This document shows, piece by piece, positions 47,652-56,728 of a stretch of DNA of 64,000 bases. The notes beneath the pieces are model-generated. The model searched no databases and was not told the origin of the DNA. It saw nothing but the letters and a program-made list of their open reading frames with translations. Source of the stretch: CAWFFV01 sp963814985 (GTDB lineage: Bacteria; Chloroflexota; Ktedonobacteria; Ktedonobacterales; Ktedonobacteraceae); NCBI GenBank assembly GCA_963814985.1, contig CAWFFV010000001.1, positions 1 through 64,000 on the forward strand, given 5' to 3'. The position numbers and the translations under genes were made by a program. Position 1 is the first letter of the stretch, and every line of letters starts with the position of its first letter.

Positions 47652-49122
47652 ATGGGACGGAATATCTTACTTGAAGAAGCCCGACTTAAAAAAGGGTGGA
47701 GTTTAGAGCAAGCTAGCCAACAAATCAGTGTGCACCGTAATACGTTAGGAAGCTGGGAACGAGGCAAGCGCCAGCCTCAGTTGTCATCTATCAATGAGTT
47801 ATGTCGGCTCTATGACGCAACACCCAATGAGCTGGGACTACAAGATCGGCTCTACTCAAAGAACGCCAGAGGGTATCCTCATCGACGCCTTCTCATACGC
47901 CCAACGAGACAATAACGGGGGTACCATATCTCCATCATCGCATCTGTCCAAAATGGTATACTAAACACAGAAGATCTGGCAGTTCGCCTGGTGACGCTGG
48001 TGTTGCAATGTGATCGCAAGTGTACATCCTATCAAACACTCCAGATCAAGATCGACCAGTTGATCAGGAGCGCGACGACATGGCCCAACAGGACACTTCG
48101 GGGGTAGAGAACCCAGCGGCGCAAAACTCTACGCTTGCTGGCAGCATTGCCAATCAGTGTCTATGGGTTGACCTTTCTGGGAAGTACACATCCTACTCCT
48201 GCCGAGGAATTTCTCCCTCAGTGTACTGCCGGTCTCACTGCCTGCTGGCACCTCAGTAAGGGAACTGATCTCGCTTTTGTCCAGTCAGCGGTTTTCTCCT
48301 ATTTGCCCACTCTCACAACTCTTGCCAAACAGCCATCGCGCCAGCAGCAGGCCGCAATCCATCTTCTCTCTGAAGCTCATATGCTGGCAGGTCTCATGAC
48401 CATGCACGTGAGTGGTCCCAGCGTTGCCAAACACCACTTTACTGAAGCTGTCAAATACAGCAGAGAGACGCAAGATGACAATCTGAAATCTACAGCATTC
48501 CGTTATCTGGCATGGGTATTCACGCCAGCAAACATCCTCTGGAAGCTTTTAATACCTGCAAACAAGCAATACCTTTTCTCAAGAATGTGACGCCACTGGT
48601 GTGTAGTCGTCTCTACACAGGACTTGGCAAAATATCAAGCCCAATGTGGCTACAAGGAAGATGCACTCCGTTCCCTGGGCAATGCGCATGAAGCTTTTGC
48701 TCAGCGACCGAAACTCATCTGCATCTGGTCTATGTGGAGATCGATCGTCCCATCCTTACGTTGCTAGATGGTATCACACACTACACTTTACGCCAATACG
48801 ATAAAGCTCAGGACTCTTTTGCCCAGATGAGTAAATTACAATCAGGCGTTCCCTTTTTCAATGAGCGTATTCGCCTTGAGTTTTTAAACAATCAGGCATT
48901 GACAGAAGTCAAACGCAAAGACCGGGATATGGAATTGTGTATTGCCTACTGGAAAACTGGGATGCGGGGGTTATTGACCTGCTCATGAGCGGCACTATAC
49001 AGAAGCATATCAGGTCTACGAGATGATGAGTGCAGTTTGACCTATAAAAAAAGGTGGAAGAGTTAGATCAGTTGATGAAACAGTGGATCAAAGCACGCGA
49101 TGAACGCGAAAAGCTATCGTGA
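47652..49122 (+). pseudogene. XRE-family HTH regulator with TPR C-terminus, disrupted
   Basis: ATG 47652 follows CGGAGGAGATCAG. The helix-turn-helix domain is intact: LEEARLKKGWSLEQASQQIS, VHRNTLGSWERGKRQPQL. After 47915 the frame breaks repeatedly. Recognisable later pieces are AALPISVYGLTFLGSTHPTP (48135-48590 frame), LLSEAHMLAGLMTMH, a TPR-like ITHYTLRQYDKAQDSFAQMS (48734-48988) and the tail VEELDQLMKQWIKARDEREK ending at 49122. At least four frame changes are required. The intact type is a common Ktedonobacteria regulator of about 450 residues. The HTH part could still be translated as an 87-residue protein. Confidence 0.7.
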
Positions 49123-49263
49123 CTCGCCTGCCACGGGCCTCGATCAACTATTCTTCCATATTCAAGGGAAAGCTCTTGGAGTGGGTAAACCTCATCACGA
49201 TCGGACGTAAGCCATCATAGCAATTTTCCTAAAGTGATAGCAGAAGAAAAACTAATCTCCCCC

Positions 49264-49294
49264 TTGACAAAATATATACATACCGTATGTATGT
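49264..49294 (+). promoter_or_regulatory. Duplicated promoter-operator of the VOC gene
   Basis: TTGACA at 49264-49269, then the palindrome ATACATACCGTATGTAT at 49276-49292, overlapping the expected -10. Sequence from here through 49447 is a copy of the 45237-45420 region including the ribosome site. It is still a full operator although the gene behind it is cut short. Confidence 0.6.
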
Positions 49295-49321
49295 TTAAAA
49301 TCAGAAAGGAATCAAAGAAAC

Positions 49322-49447
49322 ATGCAACCTTCGTTATCACTAACTACCTGTGTCGATCACATCATAATTCGCGTGAACGATGCCATCTATGACCAGGTGT
49401 TTTCGCTGTTCACCGAAACCTTCCAATTGCCGATTTCCTGGGAGATC
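49322..49447 (+). pseudogene. 5' fragment of a duplicated VOC gene
   Basis: MQPSLSLTTCVDHIIIRVND and the next 20 or so codons repeat the start of the VOC gene at 45285 (with ATG instead of GTG), then similarity ends abruptly after PISWEI. The frame runs on to 49561 in unrelated sequence. This marks a recombination break point. Confidence 0.75.
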
Positions 49448-50003
49448 AGGGCTATGATACGGCCGGGGAAGCAGCGGCGGATTGGTGATCCGTCGTGTCT
49501 GCTTTTTTGCCTCAACCTGCGCCTCTGTGCAAGTTGCACTGCCAGCCAGGTTAGCTTCTGAGTGGAATTAACCTGGGGCAATGGCGTATAGATGAACAGG
49601 ATTCAGGTTGGGATGGTCGGCGACGAGCAGTGAAGTTTCTTTCAAGGCGAGCTGACCAACCAGTGCATGATCAAGTTCCTTTGACATTGTGCGCTTCTGC
49701 CACATCATGCCGATGCCACCAGTCACGAAACTCAGGGATGCACCTGCTTTAAGCGCTCACAACGATCAAGAAAACAGCTCTCACCGATGTTGCGCCCGTC
49801 CACTTGCGAGAAATATGGCGAGCGTCCGCTTCGCCCAGATCTTTCCCAGTCGATGTAGAGTGTATTCTGATCAGGTTGAGTAAACAGAATCCAGATAGAT
49901 TGCGTTACCAATCAGAAAACACACCAAAATCTCCAAAAACTTGAGATGCAGCCTGATTCCAGCCAACGATATACCAACGCTAATTCACGACAAAAGCCCG
50001 GGT
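49448..50003. other. Degenerate stretch without a supported gene
   Basis: No intact frame is seen. On the minus strand a piece near 49735-49575 reads VTGGIGMMWQKRTMSKELDH and KETSLLVADHPNLNPVHLYA, which looks protein-like and could be the remains of a gene I cannot identify. The stretch lies between the VOC break point and the poly-G tract. Confidence 0.35.
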
Positions 50004-50044
<41 letters not shown>

Positions 50045-50150
50045 CATTGGGGAGCCTGGAGAAAACGTTGGCAGCTGCATGATAAACTAGAACACCAGAT
50101 CTAATGCAGATGCTAATCTATGTGGCTTGATTTTCGTTTGCATCTCGTAC

Positions 50151-50297
50151 CGGGCCTACTTGCAACTCGGTGAAGTGGAAGACTGCATTGGAGCCGCACG
50201 CATTTTCTTTCGTGATGTGCGCGATTGGAAGTCACCACACCATGAGATGCTATTGCCCTGGCTATTCATCTTCATCCATACTTCTATGAGAACGTGA
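50151..50297 (+). pseudogene. TPR-like gene remnant
   Basis: An open piece reads RAYLQLGEVEDCIGAARIFF RDVRDWKSPH before ending at TGA 50295-50297. The helical, TPR-like pattern suggests the C-terminal part of a regulator such as the XRE-TPR family. It has no start or ribosome site. Confidence 0.4.
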
Positions 50298-50401
50298 GCC
50301 ATGAAGAGAGGAACGACTCTCACTGACAGTGATGCAGTCCCCTTGCTTTGGCCGCGTTTCTGATACCATAGAAGCTTTCTCCAAAGAAAAGAGATTACAG
50401 A

Positions 50402-50831
50402 ATGACGAACGAAACATTTGAGAAGAAGAGCTTGAGTTTGGATGCTGCGAAAGCAATTATTGCCGCAGCAGAGAAGAAAGCTGAATTCATGGGACTCAAG
50501 ATGGTGATTGCTGTCTGTGATGAATCTGGCATCTTGAAAGCGTTCTTGCATGAATGGTGCGGCTCTCCTCAGTGTCCAAATTGCACAAAACAAAGCCTAT
50601 ACTGCCATTGGGTTTGGCATGGCTACTGATGCCTGGTATGACTTTATTAAGAACGATCCTCCGCTGCTGGCAGGCGCTCCCACTGGGATCGAGCGTTTAG
50701 TGATCTTTGGCGGAGGCTATCCGTTGACTGTTGGCGAACAGATTGTCGGAGGAATTGGTGTGAGCGGAGGTCATTACACGCAGGATATGGAAGTCGCGCG
50801 GGCTGGTGTCATTGCTTTTAGTGACCAATAG
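50402..50831 (+). CDS. GlcG/HbpS-family (DUF336) protein, one frameshift
   Basis: Starts at ATG 50402 with LSLDAAKAIIAAAEKKAEFM and VIAVCDESGILKAFLH, the usual GlcG/HbpS opening. The frame then runs into unrelated residues. One base over, near 50552, it continues MNGAALLSVQIAQNKAYTAI, LLAGAPTGIERLVIFGGGYP and VGGIGVSGGHYTQDMEVARA to 50831, the complete C-terminus. About 142 residues after correction, normal for the family. Members bind haem or act near glycolate or diol metabolism; the role here is unknown. Confidence 0.75.
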
Positions 50832-51015
50832 GTGAGGTGAAAGGAGAGTGCAGGAGAACTCAATACATGTTTGTCTTCTCAGGAGAGCATCTTACACTCC
50901 ATTGCAGATGCGATTGAAGGTCTTCCTGCACTCTCTCAGTCCCGCTGGGGACACCAGGTAATTTGCACCTGAAAGGATGAAGCGGTATATCCAGCACCAA
51001 AAAATGAATGGTCTC

Positions 51016-51516
51016 TCAATGGGAGAGCACCTGATGCGAGACATGGGCGAGCATCTGCCCATGAAGCAAGTAATGAGTGATGGCTGTTTCCCAGGATGAG
51101 ATATAGGCCTGGTAATATTCCTGGGTGAACCCATCAAGGTAGGTGTTCCCCTGTGGGGTGAGTGCTGTCAACGTGTACGTGATACGAACTAGAGTCGCCT
51201 GCGTCCCCTCAGCTTCACAGGATACTTCGATCCTGCTCACATGAGAATCGGGCAATACATTGAGATAGCTCACCTGTGCTTGCTCTCTAGCATAGGCAAT
51301 GATGGTCCAGATCTGGGTTGGTTTGTTGGCATGCCGGGTCGTGAAGACGGTGCCAACCTGAGGTACTCCAGAGGAAGGATAGAGCATTTCAGGGTCCCAA
51401 CCCTGTGCCCAGTGCTTTTCACCAAGCGGAGAAAACAAGGGAAACACATCATGCGGAGTGGCAGGCAAATGAATGATATGAGATCGTGTGACCTGTTGGG
51501 CAATAAAAACCGACAT
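51016..51516 (-). CDS. SRPBCC (START-like) family protein
   Basis: 166 residues, ATG 51516 with AAAGGAAACG upstream. The SRPBCC pattern is visible: HIIHLPATPHDVFPLFSPLG, KHWAQGWDPEMLYPSSG, GTVFTTRHANKPTQIWTIIA and a long final helix (TQEYYQAYISSWETAITHYL). These proteins form a helix-grip pocket for hydrophobic ligands. No catalytic residues are implied. The ribbon-helix-helix gene lies upstream on the same strand (74-base gap), and both probably use the promoter behind the tandem operators. Confidence 0.75.
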   Translation of the reverse strand: MSVFIAQQVTRSHIIHLPATPHDVFPLFSPLGEKHWAQGWDPEMLYPSSGVPQVGTVFTTRHANKPTQIWTIIAYAREQAQVSYLNVLPDSHVSRIEVSCEAEGTQATLVRITYTLTALTPQGNTYLDGFTQEYYQAYISSWETAITHYLLHGQMLAHVSHQVLSH

Positions 51517-51589
51517 GGCAATCGTTTCCTTTCAAAATCATCCTCACATGAAGAGGGAGAGTGGATAGTACGAGACAAACATACGGTAT

Positions 51590-51892
51590 TCAGGATGACT
51601 CATTGTGTGCGGTCTGGTCGATAAATCGATGGCTGGCGCTGGCATCATAGCCCATCCCATAAACTTCCTTGAGCTGTGCAATACGTTTAAGGGTTTCCTC
51701 GCCAAAGGGATGTTTTTGCTCGAAAGCATGTAAAGCTATCCCTTCAAGCAAATCGCCAAGGGAGATATCAAAATATTCTGCCAGAGCTTTGAGGACTTTG
51801 ACCAGGTTCTTTTCCATACGTGCGCCAATTTGCACCCGCTCAACGGGAATACGCTGTCCATGTGGACTGAGATTTTCTTCGGCCTGACTCAT
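51590..51892 (-). CDS. Ribbon-helix-helix-type small regulator
   Basis: 100 residues from ATG 51892, which best fits the AGAGAGG site; ATG 51895 and 51910 are in frame. Residues about 20-60 fit a ribbon-helix-helix fold: a short strand (ERVQIGARM), then EKNLVKVLKALAEYFDIS and LGDLLEGIALHAFEQ. The C-terminal 35 residues are an added helix. Tandem TGTTAYCA motifs lie directly upstream at 51915-51962, as expected for an autorepressor that binds side by side. DNA binding is inferred. Confidence 0.65.
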   Translation of the reverse strand: MSQAEENLSPHGQRIPVERVQIGARMEKNLVKVLKALAEYFDISLGDLLEGIALHAFEQKHPFGEETLKRIAQLKEVYGMGYDASASHRFIDQTAHNESS

Positions 51893-51914
51893 CATATTCC
51901 TCTCTTTCATTTAT

Positions 51915-51962
51915 TGTTACCATGTTATCATGTTATCATGTTACCAACATAACATGATAACA
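51915..51962 (-). promoter_or_regulatory. Tandem operator array, TGTTAYCA x4 plus an inverted copy
   Basis: Four consecutive 8-bp units TGTTACCA, TGTTATCA, TGTTATCA, TGTTACCA (51915-51946) are followed by the inverted TAACATGATAACA (51950-51962). The array sits just upstream of the ribbon-helix-helix gene. One further site, TAACATGGTAACA, lies at 52839-52851. Confidence 0.7.
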
Positions 51963-52131
51963 GTAAAAAGTCAAGTGATGGAAAACTTTGTGAAAGGAGG
52001 CTTTTAAGCAACAAGTATATGTGCTCTTGGGATTGATGAGATTCGCACATTTCCCTCTGGGTTCGTCGATCATCCGATGAGAGTGAGCGAAGTGTGACTA
52101 TCTATGGAATGTCTTGTTGAAGAAAGTGATC

Positions 52132-52692
52132 TCATTCGATCCGCAAGAAAGCATCTCTACATCGATCAAGAAGCATATCTAACCTTTTGTCTCTTGACTC
52201 GCGTGCATTTCTGCCCTGTCTTTTGACTGCTGCAATCGCTTCCTCATTCGACATTCCTCGATGACTCACAAGCCAGGCAGCAAGGACATGGCCCGTTCGA
52301 CCTATCCCACCTGAGCAGTGAACAACCGTTTTCTTTTGTTGCTGTTCTGCCTCAGCTAAAAATGGCAGAATCTGATCGATGAGTTGGATCTCTTCTGCGA
52401 GATGAAAATCATCAATGGGCACCCAAAGTATATTGTGTTCACCAAACATTTGGCGATAGGTTCCCAGCAGATCGTCATAGGCGTCCAACTGGCGAGAGGG
52501 TAATAAACAGAGAACGCGTGTGATGCCTTGTGCTTGCATAAAGGCAATCCAGGTGTGGACAAACATGGAAGAAACGCGGGAGAAAGGAAAACCTGGGCGA
52601 CGCGCCCCAAAAACAAAAGGTTCCTGTTCAGAAGCGGCGGTAAAGCCACGCTCTGGACGACTCATCCATTGAGCAAGTTTCATAAAGACCAT
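52132..52692 (-). CDS. Dual-specificity/tyrosine phosphatase family protein
   Basis: About 186 residues from ATG 52692; ATG 52683 is in frame. The P-loop HCSGGIGRTG contains the nucleophile Cys and the phosphate-binding Arg of the CX5R class. The general acid probably lies in VPIDDFHLAEE. The C-terminal helices ending LDRCRDAFLRIE are typical. It may dephosphorylate proteins or small molecules, and the substrate cannot be read. The gene is divergent from the MacB-type ATPase gene, and an operator-like site lies between them. Confidence 0.8.
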   Translation of the reverse strand: MVFMKLAQWMSRPERGFTAASEQEPFVFGARRPGFPFSRVSSMFVHTWIAFMQAQGITRVLCLLPSRQLDAYDDLLGTYRQMFGEHNILWVPIDDFHLAEEIQLIDQILPFLAEAEQQQKKTVVHCSGGIGRTGHVLAAWLVSHRGMSNEEAIAAVKRQGRNARESRDKRLDMLLDRCRDAFLRIE

Positions 52693-52838
52693 ATTCCCCC
52701 ATATGAAATGCTTTTCCTTCTCTCTACCGGTTCCTCTTATCTTACCATGCAGAAGGCAATTTAGTATCACACCCGTCCCCAGTCCTGCTCACAACACTTC
52801 TCCAGACGCATCACAAAACTCCCCAACTTGTTTATGCT

Positions 52839-52851
52839 TAACATGGTAACA
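52839..52851 (+). promoter_or_regulatory. Single TAACATGGTAACA operator-like site
   Basis: The same palindrome as in the array at 51915-51962, here in the divergent region between the phosphatase gene and the ABC transporter operon. This suggests that the ribbon-helix-helix regulator also controls one or both of these units. Confidence 0.55.
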
Positions 52852-52913
52852 AACAAACATAAACAAAATATCCGACATGCAAAATAAGTAAAGCAAAAGG
52901 AGTAACAATTCCT

Positions 52914-53663
52914 ATGAATATCAGCTCTTCTCACCAAATTGAACAAACCCACAGAGCAGAACGCAAAATTGTTATGGATGTCCGCAACATCACCAAAAGC
53001 CTGCCCCTTGGTCACGAGCGCATCGAGATTCTTAAGGGCATCAGCTTCACTATTCTAAGTGGCGAGTTTGTCTCCATTGTTGGTCCATCTGGCTCTGGCA
53101 AAAGCACTCTGCTGGGCATTATCGCTGGCCTGGACAATCCCACCACCGGTCAGGTGATGATCGATGGCATCGATATCACCCGCATGTCAGAGGGAAAACT
53201 GGCTACCATCCGTAATAGCAAAATTGGCATGGTCTTTCAAGCATTTAATCTGATTCCCACTCTGACCGCCCAGGAAAATGTTGAGGTCCCGCTTTACGTC
53301 GGCAAACATAAAGGCTTACCTTCGACGCGGGCAAAAGAATTGCTAGCCCTGGTTGGCCTCTCACACCGCCTCGATCACCGGCCCAATCAGCTTTCCGGTG
53401 GCGAGCAGCAGCGTGTGGCAATCGCTCGTTCTCTGGCGACTGATCCCGCCTTTGTGATTGCCGATGAGCCAACAGGTAATCTTGATGCAAAAAATGGCGA
53501 AAATGTCCTCAATCTGATTGCCCGACTACGTGAGCAGACTGGCAAGACGTTTATCATTGCAACCCATGACCCGGTGGTAGCGTCGCATGCAGACCACGCC
53601 ATTCGGATTGTTGATGGCACCATTGACAAGATCGATCATTCCCTCAGCACTATCACACAGTAG
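52914..53663 (+). CDS. MacB/LolD-type ABC transporter ATP-binding protein
   Basis: 249 residues, start behind AAAAGGAGTAACAATTCCT. Walker A GPSGSGKST, Q-loop FQAFNLIPTLTAQEN, signature LSGGEQQR, Walker B FVIADEPTGNLD and H-loop THDP are all present and typical of ATPases that work with FtsX-like permeases. Such pairs move substrates by a mechanical stroke rather than through a channel, often exporting peptides or lipoproteins. The permease follows 26 bases later and a two-component system lies downstream. Confidence 0.92.
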   Translation: MNISSSHQIEQTHRAERKIVMDVRNITKSLPLGHERIEILKGISFTILSGEFVSIVGPSGSGKSTLLGIIAGLDNPTTGQVMIDGIDITRMSEGKLATIRNSKIGMVFQAFNLIPTLTAQENVEVPLYVGKHKGLPSTRAKELLALVGLSHRLDHRPNQLSGGEQQRVAIARSLATDPAFVIADEPTGNLDAKNGENVLNLIARLREQTGKTFIIATHDPVVASHADHAIRIVDGTIDKIDHSLSTITQ

Positions 53664-53689
53664 CTCTGCAGTAAGGATAATACACTATT

Positions 53690-56449
53690 ATGAAAGCATC
53701 TATGTACTTCAATTATCCTTCGCGTTCACTGCTGCGAGGCGGGCAGCGGACCCTGCTGGCAATCTTCTGTGTCGCAGTCGGTGTCATGGCCATTGTTGCC
53801 ATGCAACTGGCAGGCTACATGCTGCAAAGCTCGCTCTCCTCAAACACGCGTGATACCAATGGCGGTGATATCTCGATAACAGCCCAAAGCGCGCCACTCA
53901 AAGCAAGCGACCTCTACCTTCTTTGCCCAACGCAAAAGCGACGGCACAATCACCAACTATACGGCTGTCATCAGTCTAATGGTTCATTGAATGCTACAAC
54001 AACAATCAGCGTAAATGGCCCAGGCCCGGTACGTGCGGCCGGATCACCCCAATCCTTTAGCATTAATGCCATCAATCCAAACAATTATCCCATTGTCTCG
54101 CTGCCCACATTTGTTACTCCAAAGAATGGAAAAATTGCGACTCTGCTTACCAAAAATCAGGTGATTGTGACTCAAAATTTCCTTGATACCTCTCATAAGA
54201 AGGTTGGTAACACCATCACAGTCTATATCAAACCAAACAGGTTCAAACCAGACATTACATGTTAAAATTGCAGGGGTTGTTGCCCAACACGGGCATATTT
54301 GCCCAATCTGGTCGTCTTATGCTTATCTCAGCGCACGACTATCTGGCAACGATTCCGCATACTCTGCCTCTTATGACACCATCTATATCACAACAGCAGA
54401 CCAGAAACATACGGACGCCGCAGTCAAAGCCATTAACAAGCAGTTTCCGCTGACTTCGACACAGACGGTGGCTGACGCGCTGAAAAGTCAGCAATCCTCG
54501 ATTGATAATATCAACAAGTTCCTGGAAATTGCGGGTCTCCTGGCTCTACTTATTGGTGGTATTGGTATCGTTAATACGATGCAAGTCCTGCTGTCACGTC
54601 GCAAGACCGAAATTGCTATGCTCAAGACTGCTGGCTATCGTCGTATGAACCTCTACGCGCTCTTTGGTCTGGAAGCAGGACTGCTCGGTCTGGTTGGCGG
54701 CATTATCGGGGCAGTGGCTGCGGTAGGTGTTAGCGCCATAGTGCGCGTCCTGATGCAAAATCTTGGTCTCGCCATCCCATTTGTGATCAATCCCTGGACA
54801 GTTGCCGGCGGCGTCGCCATTGGTGTTGCGACTGCACTGATCTTTGGGCTTCTGCCTATCATCCAGGCAGCCACTATTCGCCCATTGAATGTGATACGTG
54901 ATCTGTCTGAAAATCGAGGGGCAAGCAGTGTCATCCTGACCATTGTCTTACTGATCCTGCTCTCCATCCTTTTCTGCGTACTTGCGATTGCGATCCTCAA
55001 CAACGATGTCATCTTGGGCACAGAAACAGTCTATGGTACATTTGCTTTCCTGCTGGTACTCAGCGTGTTCTTCAGCTTGATAGTCTTGCTGGTCAGCAAA
55101 CTACCAGTACCAGAACGGTTGAATTTCAAGCATCTTGCTCTGGTCCTGGTAGGTGTGACCGCATCGGCCCTGCTGTACCGGGTGCTGCCGGTGTTTGGTC
55201 TCCTGCTCCTGGCTGCTTCGCTTCTGGGAATCGTCATTGTGCTGGCACCGCGAACCTGGAAGGTCGGTACGAAGTTGGCCCTGCGCAATATCGGTCGCCA
55301 ACGCACACGCACGACAACAACCATGCTGGCCCTGTTCATCGGCGTTTTCACCATCGGGATGGTTCTGGCACTCGGGCAAGACCTACAGGCCCAGATTAGC
55401 GGTGCACTTTCGCAGAACCTGAACTACAACGTTATTACTTTGACATCAGGGAAAGATACGACCACCTTGCATGGAAAGCAGGGAACAATACCGGGTCTCT
55501 CAAAGAGAGTACAGATACCTATGCACAAATCATGCCAATAGCTATCAATGGAAAACCAATGCGGCAGGTCTTGCCTACCGGCGATAGCCGCCAGGAAGTG
55601 ATCTCATCCCTGGGCAGTATGGAGGGCTACGACCTCTCACAGACGACACCCTCTCCAACGATTACTCAGGGCCGCAACCTGACTGCCAGCGATGCGGGTA
55701 CAACGAACGTAGTAATTAGCGGTGATCTAACCAACGCAGGTACGCTCCAGATGCATCTGAAGCTAGGTGATACTATCACCCTTGTCAGCGCAGACGGCAA
55801 GACGATCAAGACGCTGACGGTCGTTGGCACCTATGCTTTTAGAGGGAGTCGCATTGGAAGTCACATTGGGAATATACTGGCTCCGACAAAAATTGTGAAA
55901 GCGCTTAGCCCTGCAACGACCGGCGTCACTACTCTCACCTATATGAAGGTCAACTCCGCGCAAGTCGACAATGCGCTGACCAAGCTTGGACAGCTCGTTC
56001 CAAACGCTCAGGTACTCAACCTGGCCGATATCGGCGCATTCGTTGGACAGCTCCTCAATAGCATCATTCAGATGCTCGTAGCGATTGCTTCGCTCTCACT
56101 GATTGCCGGGGTGATCATCATCGCAAATGCCGTCGCTCTGGCGATGCTTGAGCGCAGACGAGAACTGGGTATCCTGAAATCAGTTGGCTACACCAGTGGC
56201 ACCATCTTGGGTGAGGTGGTGATCGAGAATGGTATTGTCGGTGGTGTTGGTGCACTCATGGCCATGTTACTGGCAACTGGAGCAATCACCCTGCTCGGAA
56301 GCCTGATCTTCAACCTCACCTTCAGCGTGTCACCATTAATCGTTGTTAGTCTGGTCGGAGGTTCAGCATTGTTGGCAATGCTCACTGCCACATTAGTCGC
56401 CTGGGGTTCGGCACGTGTCCGCCCACTGGCGGTACTCCGCTACGAATAA
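53690..56449 (+). CDS. FtsX-like ABC permease, duplicated core (four frameshifts)
   Basis: About 918 residues after correction. N-terminal helix LLAIFCVAVGVMAIVAMQL, an outer MacB-type domain, then the first FtsX unit (IDNINKFLEIAGLLALLIGG, RRKTEIAMLKTAGYRRMNLY), central helices, a second outer domain (LRNIGRQRTRTTTTMLALFI, SVDKT-like region) and the second FtsX unit (IIQMLVAIASLSLIAGVIII, RRRELGILKSVGYTSGTILG) ending RPLAVLRYE. Frame changes near 53915 and 53975 (compensating), 54250 and 55520 interrupt it. Apart from these indels it is well conserved, so sequence errors may explain some. It works with the ATPase at 52914. Confidence 0.8.
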
Positions 56450-56456
56450 TCAAGGT

Positions 56457-56523
56457 GTAGGGGTGCGGTTTACAAGCCCGTTTTTTATTAACAGTAATAC
56501 GGGCTTGTAAACCGCGCCCCTAC
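56457..56523. repeat. Inverted repeat, family C, copy 2
   Basis: Arms of 24 bases, GTAGGGGTGCGGTTTACAAG (56457 onward) and CTTGTAAACCGCGCCCCTAC (to 56523), with one internal mismatch. They share GCGGTTTACAAGC with copy 1 at 13765-13822. Located 8 bases after the permease stop codon. Confidence 0.8.
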
Positions 56524-56542
56524 TCCTTATACATGGTGCAAG

Positions 56543-56618
56543 GTAACTATTCAGATCTCTTTTTGATTCCTCACCACCTGCGAAGCGCCACAGGTGGTGA
56601 GAAAACCTGAAGAGTTAC
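56543..56618. repeat. Miniature family A element, copy 9
   Basis: GTAACTATTCAGATC, GATTCCTCACCACCTGCGAA, GCGCCACAGGTGGTGAG, CCTGAAGAGTTAC. The core hairpin is gone and the two outer modules are joined; the ends are kept. It looks like an internal-deletion derivative. Confidence 0.75.
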
Positions 56619-56728
56619 GATGCAAGAATTTGACGAATATCCTTTCGAGGTAACGTGGAACTCATCCATCTAGAGATATGCTATACTGAAACAACCTTAT
56701 TTCCAGAAGCTGAGAAAGGCCAGGCAAT

